DNA of 64,000 bases from Rhizobium sp. Root1203 (GTDB lineage Bacteria; Pseudomonadota; Alphaproteobacteria; Rhizobiales; Rhizobiaceae), in assembly GCF_001424945.1 (NCBI RefSeq), contig NZ_LMCW01000034.1, positions 206,475-270,474 of the forward strand, given 5' to 3'. Below are positions 23,439-33,428 of the stretch, piece by piece; the stretch's first letter is position 1; each line of letters opens with the position of its first letter. Below the pieces are notes generated by a model. It was given only the letters and a program-made list of their open reading frames with translations, searched no databases and was not told the DNA's origin. A program made the position numbers and the translations under genes.

Positions 23439-24839
23439 CTATTCGGCTGCCTGATAGACGTCTTCCGGGCGAGCCGATGTTCTCGGTCCCAAGGCAGCGA
23501 CGAGCGTTACTGCGACAGAGACGGTCGCAACGAAAGTGATACCCGCAAAATACGGATCCCAACCAAAGCCTGGGGCGGCCGCGAAGACCGCCGACGCCGC
23601 CGCGAGCACGATGCCGCCACCGATCTGGAACGAGGCGAAGAGCAATCCGGAAGCCAGTCCGGACTTGTCCTCCTCGACATCGGACAGCGCCGCCACCTGC
23701 ACCGAAGGATAGGTCATGGCATAGCCGACGCCGAGCGGAATTTGCGAGAGCGCCACGAGCAGGACCGGATGGATGTGGCCGACCGCGGAGATCCAGAGGA
23801 TGTAGCTGGCCGCCTGCAACGCAACGCCCGCTGTCATCAGGGCCGTGGTGCCACGGCTTTGTCCGATTGCGGCAAAGCGTGGCGCGAGAAACATCACGCA
23901 GACCCCTCCGAAGGCGAAGCAGAATCCCGTCGCGAAGGCCGACCAGCCAAAGACGTTTTGATAGTAGAGCGTTGCGATGAACTGGAACCCGACATAGACG
24001 CCCTGGAACAGCGCGGCGACGGCATTGGCATGGCTGAGTTTGGCTCGGCGGAAGATCGCGAGCGGCACCATCGGATCGGCATGGCGCATCTCGACGACCA
24101 GGAAGAGGCCGATCAGGACGACGGCGGCGAAGAGCGAGCCCCATGTGGGCAGCGTATCCCAGCCGGCGGCGGCGGCATGGGTGATGCCGAACACGAAGAG
24201 CAGGAGACCGGGCGTGATCGTCAGGGCCCCAGCCCAATCAAACGTGGGCCGAGGGCCAGTCCGCGGTTGATCCGCAGGCAATACGAAGGGGGCGATTGCC
24301 AGCGCTATCAAAGCTACCGGCGCCCCCATCACGAGCGTTGCGCGCCAGCTGATGATGGTCGCCGCCCCACCCAGGACCATACCGAGCACAAATCCGGTGG
24401 CCCCCGTCGAGGCAAACACTCCGAGCGCCTTTGCGCGCGCGTTGCCCTCACCGAATACGGAAAGCAGCAGGGCGAGAGCGGCGGGCGCCGTGAAGGCGGC
24501 GGCAATCCCCTTCACCAGGCGCGCGGCAATCAGCGTCGGTCCGCTGTCGACGAAACCGCCGGCAATGCTGGCAGCGGCGAAAATTCCGAGGGACCAGAGG
24601 AAGGTGCGGCGATGCCCGAAAACATCGGCAACACGCCCCCCAAGCAGCAGGAAGCCCCCGTAGCCAAGAACGTAGGCGCTCACCGCCCATTGCAGGGACG
24701 TGGCCTTCATGCCGAGCTCCGCCTGGATGGCCGGAAGCGCAACGCCGATGGTCGAGACATCCATGGCGTCGAGAAAATTGGCAGCACAGAGGAGCAGCAA
24801 CGCGAGGCCGGCTCCGCCTTTCCGTTTGGAAATAGTCAT
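23439..24839 (-). CDS. MFS transporter, DHA2 (14-helix) type
   Basis: A 466-residue inner-membrane major-facilitator transporter of the drug:H+ antiporter-2 group with about 14 predicted helices. Loop 2-3 carries the family motif GGRVADVFGHRRTF, and motif C-like GATGFVLGMVLGG lies in helix 5. The start ATG 24839 has GAACGATCATCG upstream. It is divergent from a LysR gene whose likely operator sits between them, so it is probably induced by the exported or a related compound. The substrate is unknown. Confidence 0.87.
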   Translation of the reverse strand: MTISKRKGGAGLALLLLCAANFLDAMDVSTIGVALPAIQAELGMKATSLQWAVSAYVLGYGGFLLLGGRVADVFGHRRTFLWSLGIFAAASIAGGFVDSGPTLIAARLVKGIAAAFTAPAALALLLSVFGEGNARAKALGVFASTGATGFVLGMVLGGAATIISWRATLVMGAPVALIALAIAPFVLPADQPRTGPRPTFDWAGALTITPGLLLFVFGITHAAAAGWDTLPTWGSLFAAVVLIGLFLVVEMRHADPMVPLAIFRRAKLSHANAVAALFQGVYVGFQFIATLYYQNVFGWSAFATGFCFAFGGVCVMFLAPRFAAIGQSRGTTALMTAGVALQAASYILWISAVGHIHPVLLVALSQIPLGVGYAMTYPSVQVAALSDVEEDKSGLASGLLFASFQIGGGIVLAAASAVFAAAPGFGWDPYFAGITFVATVSVAVTLVAALGPRTSARPEDVYQAAE

Positions 24840-24933
24840 CGATGATCGTTCCTTTCGTGCTGGCGCCGCGGGAGGATCGGGCGCCAGAGGAACGAGAAAA
24901 TGTACAGCTTCAGGATCTATTGCAAATTGATAG

Positions 24934-24948
24934 TACCTATGTCAGGTA
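24934..24948. promoter_or_regulatory. LysR-type operator between MFS and LysR genes
   Basis: The perfect palindrome TACCT-ATGTC-AGGTA lies 9 nt before the LysR start, in the divergent gap. It resembles LysR-family boxes and suggests autoregulation and control of the exporter. The regulator is inferred from position. Confidence 0.5.
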
Positions 24949-24957
24949 TTACTGGCG

Positions 24958-25917
24958 ATGATGAATGATGCGATCCTCCGCAAGATAGACCTGAACCTGC
25001 TGCTGGCATTTTCCGTGCTCATGCAGGAACGGAACGTCAGTCGTGCCGCCGAGCGCCTGTTGCTCGGCCAACCTGGCTTGTCGGCTGCGTTGAAGCGGTT
25101 GCGCGAGTCGCTCGACGACGAGCTGTTCGTCAGGGTGGGACGAGGGCTGCAGCCGACGCCGAGAGCTCTTGCAATCGCGCCGACGATTGAGGACGCGCTG
25201 TCTGGCATCGAACGCGCCATTCGTCCGCCGACGGCCTTCGATCCCGCAAGCTGGCAGGGCGAATTCCGGATCGGCATGTGCGACAATCTGGAATCGGCTT
25301 TTTTCGGCCCATTGGTGGCGCGGCTGCGCGAGTTGTCTCCCGGATCCCGGCTGGTGGGCGTGGCGTCCGACAAACGCGACGCTGCGCGGATGCTTGATGA
25401 AGGCGCCTATGACTTCAGCGTCTCGGTGCATGACGATCCCGCGTCCTGGCACATCCGTGCACCGCTTTTCAACCAGTCTTCGATCTGCGTCTTCGACCCT
25501 GCGCGGGTTGGGCTGAAGGCTCCCTTGAAGCTCGAAGACTTCGTCAGGACGCCTCATGTCACCGTTTCTTTCGAAGGCAACAGTGCCAACAACCTCGATG
25601 TGGCGCTTGGCCGTGTCGGCCTGCGCCGTCAGATCGTTGCGACGGTACCGCGCTTTTCTGCCCTGCCGACGGCCCTCAGGGCAATGCCTGCAATCGCGAC
25701 GATCCCGGAATCGATTGCCCGATGCATGGCGCAACTGCATGGACTCGCGATTTCCGTGCCGCCGCTGGAGCTGCCGGCAGAGCCGGTCACGATGCTCTAT
25801 CGGCGCGTCGACCGCGCTGACGGCCGATCGATGTGGTTCCGCAGATTGTTTGTAGACATCGTCGTTGCGGCACTTAAGGCTTCTGGTTGCACGTCAACAG
25901 TCTCCCAAGCTGCTTAG
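24958..25917 (+). CDS. LysR-family transcriptional regulator
   Basis: A 319-residue LysR regulator of the NodD/SyrM-like subgroup by its N-terminus (LRKIDLNLLLAFSVLMQERNVSRAAERLLLGQPGLSAALKRLRE). Residues about 5-65 are the winged helix; the rest is the inducer-binding domain. It is divergent from a DHA2 exporter and most likely controls it. ATG 24958 or 24961 both fit; neither has a strong ribosome-binding site. The inducer is unknown. Confidence 0.85.
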   Translation: MMNDAILRKIDLNLLLAFSVLMQERNVSRAAERLLLGQPGLSAALKRLRESLDDELFVRVGRGLQPTPRALAIAPTIEDALSGIERAIRPPTAFDPASWQGEFRIGMCDNLESAFFGPLVARLRELSPGSRLVGVASDKRDAARMLDEGAYDFSVSVHDDPASWHIRAPLFNQSSICVFDPARVGLKAPLKLEDFVRTPHVTVSFEGNSANNLDVALGRVGLRRQIVATVPRFSALPTALRAMPAIATIPESIARCMAQLHGLAISVPPLELPAEPVTMLYRRVDRADGRSMWFRRLFVDIVVAALKASGCTSTVSQAA

Positions 25918-25928
25918 CGACGCCGGCC

Positions 25929-26399
25929 TTAAACGCCGGCTTCCTTGATGGCTTCCATGGCTACAAAGGTCGACGTGTTGGCAACGAACGGCAGGCTGGA
26001 GATCTTTTCGCCGAGGACGAGCCGATAGTTTGCGATGTCCGACGTCCGGATCTTGAGCAGATAATCGAAGGCGCCTGCGATCATGTGGCACTCCTCGACC
26101 TCCTGCAGCTTCCTGACCGCGATGTTAAATGCGTTGAGCGCATTCTCACGTGTGTCTGAAAGCTTGACCTCGGTAAACGCAACATGGTTCCTGCCGAGCT
26201 TGTTGACATCGACGATGGCGCGAAAGCCCAGTATGTAGCCGTCTTCGATCAATCTCTTGAGCCTGACCTGGCAAGGGGTATTCGAAAGCCCGACGCGCTT
26301 TGCAAGGTCCGTCACCGACATACGGCCATCTGCCATCAGCGCTTCGATTATCTTGTTATCGAACAAGTCGATTTCTCTGCCATGATTTGACATAGTCAC
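25929..26399 (-). CDS. putR: Lrp/AsnC-family regulator of proline catabolism (PutR)
   Basis: A 156-residue Lrp/AsnC regulator: N-terminal helix-turn-helix (DLAKRVGLSNTPCQVRLKRL) and C-terminal RAM ligand domain. It is divergent from putA, the arrangement of PutR in Agrobacterium, where it activates putA in the presence of proline. GTG 26399 is spaced well from GAGGG; ATG 26393 is an alternative two codons in. An inverted repeat at 26428-26452 lies in the shared promoter. Confidence 0.85.
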   Translation of the reverse strand: MTMSNHGREIDLFDNKIIEALMADGRMSVTDLAKRVGLSNTPCQVRLKRLIEDGYILGFRAIVDVNKLGRNHVAFTEVKLSDTRENALNAFNIAVRKLQEVEECHMIAGAFDYLLKIRTSDIANYRLVLGEKISSLPFVANTSTFVAMEAIKEAGV

Positions 26400-26427
26400 A
26401 ATAATTCCCTCTTAAGCGACCAAGAAT

Positions 26428-26452
26428 TGGCGAAATATAGATTTATTCGCCA
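26428..26452. promoter_or_regulatory. PutR operator in the putR-putA gap
   Basis: Perfect 7-bp arms TGGCGAA (26428-26434) and TTCGCCA (26446-26452) flank an AT-rich centre. Lrp-family proteins bind sites of this build, and it is the only clear palindrome between the two genes. Confidence 0.55.
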
Positions 26453-26517
26453 GAAATCAAGTGAAATTGACCTTGGGGAATCTGCTAGGTTGTCCGCCTG
26501 TCCCGATAGGAGCTGAC

Positions 26518-29500
26518 ATGACGAGCATCAATGGCGCGGTAGCGGACGAAGCCACCGTAAAGCAGGTGGGTGGAACTGGAAATCACTTTGACGGATTTGC
26601 CCCGGCCATCCGCCCTCAGAGCGATCTGAGGAAGGCGATCACGGCGGCCTACCGCACGCCCGAAACAGTGTGCGTTCCCCGTCTCGTCGAGGCTGCGGCT
26701 CTACCCGATCCGATCCGGCAGGCAGCCGCAAAGACAGCTCGAAAGCTGATTGAAGCACTGCGTGCGAAGCACAAGGGCACTGGGGTGGAGGGGCTGGTAC
26801 ACGAGTACTCGCTTTCCAGCCAGGAAGGCGTGGCGCTGATGTGTCTTGCCGAAGCCCTGCTGCGCATTCCCGATGCCGCGACGCGTGACGCCCTGATCCG
26901 CGACAAGGTCTCCGAAGGCGACTGGAAGGCTCATCTCGGCGGCGGTCGCTCGCTCTTCGTCAATGCTGCAACCTGGGGCCTTGTCGTCACCGGCAAGCTG
27001 ACATCCACGGTCAACGACCGCAGTCTTTCCGCGGCCCTTACGCGCCTCATCGCGCGCTGCGGCGAGCCGGTCATCCGCCGCGGTGTCGACATGGCGATGC
27101 GCATGATGGGTGAGCAGTTCGTCACCGGCGAAACCATCGACGAGGCGCTGCAGCGTGCAAAGACACTCGAGCAGCGCGGCTTCCGATATTCCTACGACAT
27201 GCTCGGCGAAGCGGCAACGACCGGCGCCGATGCGGAGCGATACTACAGGGACTACGAGACGGCGATCCACGCAATCGGCAAGGCCTCCGACCGTCGCGGC
27301 ATATATGAAGGTCCAGGCATATCCATCAAGCTCTCGGCCCTTCATCCGCGCTATGCTCGTGCACAGAGCGCCCGCGTGATGGATGAACTGTTGCCCAAGG
27401 TGAAAGCACTCGCGCTGATCGCCAAATCCTACGACATCGGCTTGAACATCGATGCCGAAGAGGCCGACCGGCTGGAATTGTCACTCGATATCCTGGAGAG
27501 CCTGTGTCTCGACCAGGATCTCGCAAACTGGAACGGCATGGGATTTGTGGTGCAGGCCTACGGCAAGCGTTGCCCATTCGTGCTCGATTTCATCATCGAT
27601 CTTGCCCGTCGCGCCGGGCGACGCATCATGGTGCGGCTCGTCAAGGGCGCCTATTGGGATGCGGAAATCAAACGCGCACAGGTCGACGGTCTCGATGATT
27701 TTCCGGTCTTCACGCGCAAAATCTACACGGACGTTTCCTATATCGCCTGCGCGAAAAAACTGCTCGCGGCAACGGACGCTGTTTTCCCGCAGTTTGCCAC
27801 GCACAACGCACAGACACTGGCGACGATCTATCAGATGGCAGGGTCCGACTACTATGTCGGCAAATACGAATTCCAGTGCCTGCACGGCATGGGCGAACCG
27901 CTTTACGACGAGGTCGTCGGACGCCAGAACCTGAACCGGCCATGCCGCATCTATGCACCCGTCGGCACGCATGAAACGCTGCTCGCCTATCTGGTGCGCC
28001 GTCTCCTTGAAAACGGTGCCAACTCATCTTTCGTCAACAGGATCGCCGACCCCAGCGTCTCGATCGACGAACTCGTCGCCGACCCGGTCGACATCGTGTC
28101 GGCGATGGCTGTTGTCGGCCAGAAGCACGACAAGATTTCCCTTCCCGCCGATCTCTACGACCGGCGGCGGAATTCGGGCGGCCCTGATCTTTCAAACGAG
28201 GACGTGCTTTCAGGCTTGACCCACGCGCTGGAAGCAAGCGCCGCCCGGAGCTGGGAAGCGGTTCCAAGCCGGGCAACGACGACCCTGGCAGGCAAGCCGC
28301 GCGACGTTCTTAATCCCGCCGACGGTCGCGACGCCGTCGGCACTGTGCGCGAGGCAACGGAGGGGGAGGCGGCGGTGGCCGCTGCCGCAGCCCTGCAAAT
28401 CGCCCCAAGCTGGGCTTCCGTGTCGCCCGCCGAACGGGCTGATATGCTCGACCGCGCCGCAGACATCATGCAGACCCGAATCGAGACCCTGCTCGGGCTG
28501 ATCATTCGCGAAGCCGGAAAATCCGTGCAGAATGCCATCGCCGAGGTCCGCGAGGCGATCGACTTCCTGCGCTACTACGCCGAGCAGGCCCGTCGCACAC
28601 TCGGTCCCTCGCACGCGCCTCTTGGTCCTGTCGTCTGCATCAGCCCGTGGAATTTTCCGCTGGCGATCTTCACAGGTCAGGTTGCGGCGGCCTTGGTGGC
28701 TGGCAATCCCGTTCTGGCAAAACCTGCCGAAGAGACGCCGCTGATTGCCGCCGAGGCCGTTCGCATTCTCCATGAGGCCGGCATCCCCCTCGATGTCGCC
28801 CAGCTCGTCCCCGGCGACGGCCGGATCGGAGCTGCGCTCGTTGCTGCGCCCGAAACCGCGGCGGTAATGTTCACGGGATCGACCGACGTCGCCCGGCTCA
28901 TTCAAGCGGAACTGGCAAAGCGCCTGTCCGCGAGCGAAGAGCCCATTCCGCTCATCGCCGAGACCGGCGGCCAGAACGCCATGATCGTCGATTCGTCGGC
29001 GCTCGCCGAACAGGTTGTCGGTGACGTCATCGCCTCGGCCTTTGACAGCGCCGGGCAGCGTTGCTCGGCACTGCGCATCCTGTGCCTGCAGGAAGACGTG
29101 GCGGACCGAACGCTGGCCATGCTGAAGGGTGCGCTGCGCGAACTTACTATTGCCAACACCAATCGCTTGTCTTCCGATATTGGCCCCGTCATTACCGCCG
29201 AGGCGAAGGAAATCATCGAAGCCCATGTTCAGGCGATGCGCGACCTTGGCTGCGCGGTCGAGCGGGTCGAACTACCTGAAGGGACCCAACACGGCACCTT
29301 CGTTTCCCCCACCATCGTCGAATTGCGCAACATTTCAGATCTCAAACGGGAAGTCTTCGGTCCGGTCCTCCACGTGATCCGGTGGCGCCGCCAAAACCTC
29401 GACCGGCTGATCGACGACATCAATGCGACCGGCTATGGCCTGACTTTCGGCCTGCATACGCGCCTGGACGAAACCATCGCGCATGTCACGTCGCGCATCA

Positions 29501-30234
29501 AGGTCGGCAATCTCTACGTCAACCGCAACGTCATCGGCGCGGTCGTCGGCGTACAGCCGTTTGGCGGCCGGGGCCTGTCGGGTACCGGACCCAAGGCTGG
29601 CGGGCCGCTCTATCTCGGCCGCCTCGTCAGGACGCCGCCCATCCCGCCGCAGCACAGCTCGGTCTATAGCGATCCGGCACTGTCCGACTTCGCCAAGTGG
29701 CTCGATAGGGAGGGGCTGCAGGACGAGGCCGAAATGGCGCGCAATCTCGGCGGTCAATCGGCGCTCGGCCTCGAAACCGAGCTTCCCGGTCCCGTCGGGG
29801 AACGCAATATCTACGCGCTGCACGCGCGCGGCACGATCTACTGCGCACCGGCTTCGGCTGTCGGCCTGCGCCGGCAGGTGTCCTCGGTGCTTGCCACCGG
29901 CAATAGCGCGCTCATCGATTGCGACGATGGTCTTCGTTCGAGCCTGGATGGTATTCCGGCGAGCGTTGCCCAACGTGTCGCCTTCGGGAGCGGTGTGGGC
30001 GGCGGCCTGCTTATGTCCGGGGCCCTCATCGAAGGCGATGCCGATCGCGTCTCGGCAATGCTGAAAAAGGTTGCCGCAATGCCCGGTCCGCTGTTGCTGA
30101 CACAATCGGCTTCCACGCTGGAGCTCGAAAACGATCCTGACGCCTATTGCCTCAACTGGCTGCTGGAAGAGGTGTCGACGTCGATCAACACGGCGGCGGC
30201 GGGCGGAAACGCCAGCCTGATGTCGATCGGCTGA
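26518..30234 (+). CDS. putA: Bifunctional proline dehydrogenase/P5C dehydrogenase PutA
   Basis: A 1238-residue enzyme oxidising proline to glutamate at the inner membrane. The FAD proline-dehydrogenase domain spans about residues 120-470 (GPGISIKLSALHPRY, GLNIDAEEADRLELS, VRLVKGAYWDAEIK). The aldehyde-dehydrogenase domain spans about 560-1010, with catalytic E815 (AETGGQNA) and C849 (GQRCSALR), followed by the long C-terminal domain of type B PutA. There is no N-terminal ribbon-helix-helix DNA-binding domain, so regulation comes from PutR. AGGAGCTGAC decides the start at 26518. A perfect terminator follows. Confidence 0.95.
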   Translation: MTSINGAVADEATVKQVGGTGNHFDGFAPAIRPQSDLRKAITAAYRTPETVCVPRLVEAAALPDPIRQAAAKTARKLIEALRAKHKGTGVEGLVHEYSLSSQEGVALMCLAEALLRIPDAATRDALIRDKVSEGDWKAHLGGGRSLFVNAATWGLVVTGKLTSTVNDRSLSAALTRLIARCGEPVIRRGVDMAMRMMGEQFVTGETIDEALQRAKTLEQRGFRYSYDMLGEAATTGADAERYYRDYETAIHAIGKASDRRGIYEGPGISIKLSALHPRYARAQSARVMDELLPKVKALALIAKSYDIGLNIDAEEADRLELSLDILESLCLDQDLANWNGMGFVVQAYGKRCPFVLDFIIDLARRAGRRIMVRLVKGAYWDAEIKRAQVDGLDDFPVFTRKIYTDVSYIACAKKLLAATDAVFPQFATHNAQTLATIYQMAGSDYYVGKYEFQCLHGMGEPLYDEVVGRQNLNRPCRIYAPVGTHETLLAYLVRRLLENGANSSFVNRIADPSVSIDELVADPVDIVSAMAVVGQKHDKISLPADLYDRRRNSGGPDLSNEDVLSGLTHALEASAARSWEAVPSRATTTLAGKPRDVLNPADGRDAVGTVREATEGEAAVAAAAALQIAPSWASVSPAERADMLDRAADIMQTRIETLLGLIIREAGKSVQNAIAEVREAIDFLRYYAEQARRTLGPSHAPLGPVVCISPWNFPLAIFTGQVAAALVAGNPVLAKPAEETPLIAAEAVRILHEAGIPLDVAQLVPGDGRIGAALVAAPETAAVMFTGSTDVARLIQAELAKRLSASEEPIPLIAETGGQNAMIVDSSALAEQVVGDVIASAFDSAGQRCSALRILCLQEDVADRTLAMLKGALRELTIANTNRLSSDIGPVITAEAKEIIEAHVQAMRDLGCAVERVELPEGTQHGTFVSPTIVELRNISDLKREVFGPVLHVIRWRRQNLDRLIDDINATGYGLTFGLHTRLDETIAHVTSRIKVGNLYVNRNVIGAVVGVQPFGGRGLSGTGPKAGGPLYLGRLVRTPPIPPQHSSVYSDPALSDFAKWLDREGLQDEAEMARNLGGQSALGLETELPGPVGERNIYALHARGTIYCAPASAVGLRRQVSSVLATGNSALIDCDDGLRSSLDGIPASVAQRVAFGSGVGGGLLMSGALIEGDADRVSAMLKKVAAMPGPLLLTQSASTLELENDPDAYCLNWLLEEVSTSINTAAAGGNASLMSIG

Positions 30235-30261
30235 TCGCCGCTGAGGGATGTTCGAACGAAG

Positions 30262-30294
30262 AAAGGCCGAGCGGCGACCGCTCGGCCTTTTTAC
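30262..30294 (+). terminator. Terminator of putA
   Basis: Perfect 13-bp arms AAAGGCCGAGCGG (30262-30274) and CCGCTCGGCCTTT (30278-30290), CGA loop, ending in a T-run. A textbook intrinsic terminator. Confidence 0.92.
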
Positions 30295-30411
30295 TTGTTC
30301 GGGAGATGCGGGCGAGTGCGGGCGTTGTGGCAAACGCGCAGAATGTACTTGCGCAACGGATAGCGACGATCCAATTTCGCGACCGAAGCAAAAGCCCGAC
30401 AGGACAGAGCA

Positions 30412-31386
30412 ATGAACGAGACTTTCCACCAGCCGATCGACGCCGCCGACATTCCGCGCTTTGCCGGACACGCCACCTTCATGCGGATGCCGGTTGCCAA
30501 AACCGCCGAAGGACTCGATATCGCGCTGGTGGGAATTCCGTGGGACGGCGGCACGACGAACCGGGCGGGAGCCAGGCATGGGCCACGAGAGGTGCGCAGC
30601 CAGTCCAGCCTGATGCGCCGCGTGCATCACGTCTCCGGCACCGAGCCATTCAGCATTGCAAACGTTGCCGATGTCGGCGACCTGTCGGTCAACCCGATAA
30701 ACCTTGTCGACGGGCTCACCCGCATCGAAAAGGGGATGGCGGAGATCGTCGCTGCGGGCGCTATTCCGCTTTCGGTCGGCGGCGACCACCTGACGACGCT
30801 TCCGGTGCTGCGCGCAATCGCCAGGGACCGGCCTGTCGGCCTCATCCATTTCGATGCCCATTCCGACACCAACGACCGATATTTCGGCGACAATCCCTAT
30901 ACCCACGGTACGCCATTCCGCCGCGCCATCGAAGAAGGCCTCCTGGATCCGAAGCGAATCGTGCAGATCGGAATTCGCGGTTCGATCTATGAGCCCGACG
31001 AACATGACTGGGCACGGCAACAAGGCGTGCGCATCATCTACATGGAGGAGTTTGTCGACCGGGGCGTCAAAGCCGTCATGGGAGAGGCCAGGGAGATTGC
31101 CGGCAATCAGCCGACCTACGTCACCTTCGATATCGACAGCATCGATCCATCGATGGCACCGGGAACAGGCACGCCGGAAGCCGGCGGTTTCACGACCCGT
31201 GAGGCACAGCAGATGATCAGGCTGCTGGAAGGCGTTGATATCGTCGGCGCTGACGTCGTTGAGGTTTCCCCGCCCTTCGACCTCGCTGGAATGACCGCAC
31301 TGGCGGGGGCGACGATGATGTTCGAACTTCTATGTGTGATCGCCAGGCAGGTCGGTGATCGCCGCCGTGCCCTGACAACTGGCTGA
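30412..31386 (+). CDS. speB: Agmatinase/guanidinobutyrase-type ureohydrolase
   Basis: A 324-residue manganese ureohydrolase that releases urea from a guanidino compound. The metal ligands are complete: GGDH (H126), HFDAHSD (D148, H150, D152) and the FDIDSIDP pair (D240, D242). SpeB-type agmatinase is the closest common annotation, but alphaproteobacterial guanidinobutyrases and related enzymes look alike, so substrate is uncertain. AGGACAGAGCA precedes the ATG. It is separated from putA by a terminator, so it has its own promoter. Confidence 0.85.
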   Translation: MNETFHQPIDAADIPRFAGHATFMRMPVAKTAEGLDIALVGIPWDGGTTNRAGARHGPREVRSQSSLMRRVHHVSGTEPFSIANVADVGDLSVNPINLVDGLTRIEKGMAEIVAAGAIPLSVGGDHLTTLPVLRAIARDRPVGLIHFDAHSDTNDRYFGDNPYTHGTPFRRAIEEGLLDPKRIVQIGIRGSIYEPDEHDWARQQGVRIIYMEEFVDRGVKAVMGEAREIAGNQPTYVTFDIDSIDPSMAPGTGTPEAGGFTTREAQQMIRLLEGVDIVGADVVEVSPPFDLAGMTALAGATMMFELLCVIARQVGDRRRALTTG

Positions 31387-31396
31387 TGGCTGTGGC

Positions 31397-31426
31397 GGAC
31401 GACGATCGGCCCTGGCCGCGTCGTCC
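31397..31426. terminator. Hairpin between converging speB and flavin reductase genes
   Basis: Arms GGACGACG (31397-31404) and CGTCGTCC (31419-31426), with further inner pairing CGGCC/GGCCG. It lies between two stop codons. No T-run is visible, so efficiency is uncertain. Confidence 0.45.
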
Positions 31427-31963
31427 TCATGTCGGAGAATCCGCCATGGCGTCGGTCGACAGGCGGCGGTAACCGCCCCGCCAGTAAAGCAGCGGCTCGA
31501 CGTCCTCACGGGTGTCGATCGCGCATATGCGGCCAATCAAGACCGCATGCGAATGGTGGTTGAAGACCGTTTCCAGTTCGCAGTCGAGAACCGTCAGCGC
31601 ATTCCTGAGCGCGGCCGTTCCTGTCGCCAGGCAATACCATTGGGCGTCGGCATAACGGGCAATGCCCTTCCGCCCGCCGAAGCCTGCAAAGGACTGCGCC
31701 ACATGCTGCTGGTCGGCGGCCAGGACATTGATGCAGAAGCGGCGGTATTTTTCGACGATCGGCCAGGAGGAGGATGTCCGGTTGACGCTGACGATCACCG
31801 ATGGCACGTCAGCCGAAAGCGACGACACCGACGTTGCGGTAAAGCCCGTGCGGTCCTCGCGCTCGCCAACCGTCACCACGCTGACCGCACCGGCCAGCTG
31901 GCGCATCGACAGCTTGAACGCAGATTGATCGACCACCATCCTCGCCCTCATGCCCGTGTCCAT
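31427..31963 (-). CDS. Flavin reductase component of a two-component monooxygenase
   Basis: A 178-residue flavin reductase-like domain protein (FMN-binding split barrel), recognised by MRQLAGAVSVVTVGEREDRTGFTA (in parts), SLSADVPSVIVSVN and FCINVLAADQ. These enzymes supply reduced FMN to a partner monooxygenase. The partner, an LLM-class monooxygenase, ends 16 nt upstream on the same strand. The ATG at 31963 is preceded by TGGAGGCACACAG. Confidence 0.87.
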   Translation of the reverse strand: MDTGMRARMVVDQSAFKLSMRQLAGAVSVVTVGEREDRTGFTATSVSSLSADVPSVIVSVNRTSSSWPIVEKYRRFCINVLAADQQHVAQSFAGFGGRKGIARYADAQWYCLATGTAALRNALTVLDCELETVFNHHSHAVLIGRICAIDTREDVEPLLYWRGGYRRLSTDAMADSPT

Positions 31964-31979
31964 CTGTGTGCCTCCATAT

Positions 31980-33332
31980 TCATGCCGTGACGGGAACCTT
32001 GGCAAAACGATTTACCGGCATCGAAATCCCCAGGTTCTCGCGAAGCGTGGTCCCTTCATATTCCTCGCGGAAAAGCCCACGCCGGCGCAGTTCCGGCAGG
32101 ACCAGCCTGACGAAATCGTCGAGGCTCGAGGGCAGCGTCGGGAACATCAGAATGAAGCCGTCGGCGGCACGTGTCTCGAACCATTCCTCCATGAAATCTG
32201 CGATCTCTGCCGGTGTGCCGGTGATGCCATTGCCGGTGTGCTTTTCGGCATAGTGGCGAACGAGTTCGCCGACCGTGCGCCCGCTTTTGACGAAATCGAC
32301 GAGTTCGTCGAACAGCGCGCGCGAGCCCTTCGGCGCTTCCGGCAGCCGGTCCATCGGAAACGGCTTGTCGAGCGGCACGCCACGCAGATCGGCTTCGAGA
32401 AATTCCGAAAGCATGAGCCGTCCGACGTCGGGGTGCATCTTGTCGATCAGATAATCGACCTTGGCTTTTGCCTCTGCTTGTGTCTCGCCGACATTCAGCA
32501 CGACACCCGGCATGATTTTCAGATCGTCCGGATTGCGCCCATAGGCTGGCATGCGAGCTTTGACATTCTCGTAGAAAGCACGGTTGCGATCGATGTTGGA
32601 GGCAAGGCTGAAGACGATTTCGGCCGTGCGCGCGGCCATGTCCATGCCGGGTTCTGAACCGCCGGCCTGCGCAATGATTGGCCGTCCCTGCGGCGTACGG
32701 GCAATATTGAGCGGCCCGCGAACCTGGAAGTGCTTGCCCTTATGATTGAGCGTGTGATGCTTCGACTTGTCGTAGTAGACGCCGCTTTCGCGGTCGAGAA
32801 GCAATGCGCCTTCTTCGAAACTGTCCCAGAGACCGAACACGACATCGACGAACTCGTTGCCGCGCTCGTAGCGTAGCGCATGCGGATCAAGTCCCTCGCG
32901 ATTGAAGTTATAGCCGGTCTCGTCGTGGTCCGAGGTCACAACGTTCCAGCACGCGCGGCCGCCGCTCAGATGATCGATAGAGGCAAAGAGACGGGCGACA
33001 TTGTACGGCTCGTAGTAACTCGTCGACACGGTGGCGACGAGTCCGAGCTTCTCGGTGGTCACCGACAGCGCGGAAAGAAGCGACAGCGGCTCGAAGCGGT
33101 TCATCTTGGTGGGGATGCGCGACAGGGCGTCCGGGTCACCAACCGCTGCGGCCGGGGAGTCAGCCATGAACATGAAGTCGAGTTTGGCAGCCTCGGAGCG
33201 CTTCGCGACATCGAGGAGATGACTGAAATCGTTGGCGCCATGGACATTGCTGGCCGGATGCAGCCACGAGGCCGGATGAAAGCCGAACGTGTAGACAAAC
33301 GTACCAAGTTTCATCTTGTCGGCCCGTGCCAT
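31980..33332 (-). CDS. LLM-class flavin-dependent monooxygenase (NtaA/SnaA/DszA type)
   Basis: A 450-residue bacterial luciferase-like monooxygenase of the NtaA/SnaA/SoxA/DszA group, using FMNH2 from the adjoining reductase. Typical parts are LGTFVYTFGFHPASW at the N-terminus, LSGGRACWNVVTSDHDETGYNFN and PQGRPIIAQAGGSEPG. ATG 33332 is 6 nt after GGGAG. Family members oxidise aminopolycarboxylates, sulfur heterocycles or sulfonates; the neighbouring polar amino-acid importer suggests a charged nitrogen compound. The exact substrate is unknown. Confidence 0.87.
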   Translation of the reverse strand: MARADKMKLGTFVYTFGFHPASWLHPASNVHGANDFSHLLDVAKRSEAAKLDFMFMADSPAAAVGDPDALSRIPTKMNRFEPLSLLSALSVTTEKLGLVATVSTSYYEPYNVARLFASIDHLSGGRACWNVVTSDHDETGYNFNREGLDPHALRYERGNEFVDVVFGLWDSFEEGALLLDRESGVYYDKSKHHTLNHKGKHFQVRGPLNIARTPQGRPIIAQAGGSEPGMDMAARTAEIVFSLASNIDRNRAFYENVKARMPAYGRNPDDLKIMPGVVLNVGETQAEAKAKVDYLIDKMHPDVGRLMLSEFLEADLRGVPLDKPFPMDRLPEAPKGSRALFDELVDFVKSGRTVGELVRHYAEKHTGNGITGTPAEIADFMEEWFETRAADGFILMFPTLPSSLDDFVRLVLPELRRRGLFREEYEGTTLRENLGISMPVNRFAKVPVTA

Positions 33333-33428
33333 CATTTTCTCCCGCAGGCTGGTCGTTTCGATCGTGCAAAATAGCGCCATGCGATTTTTTTCATCAATAT
33401 CACCAGGCTGATTTCCGTTTTAGTTTTT

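Noticed and set aside
23229..24845. A 538-residue plus-strand gene
   Set aside because: It is the complement of the MFS gene and riboswitch; its composition (runs of R, E, D, G) is not protein-like.
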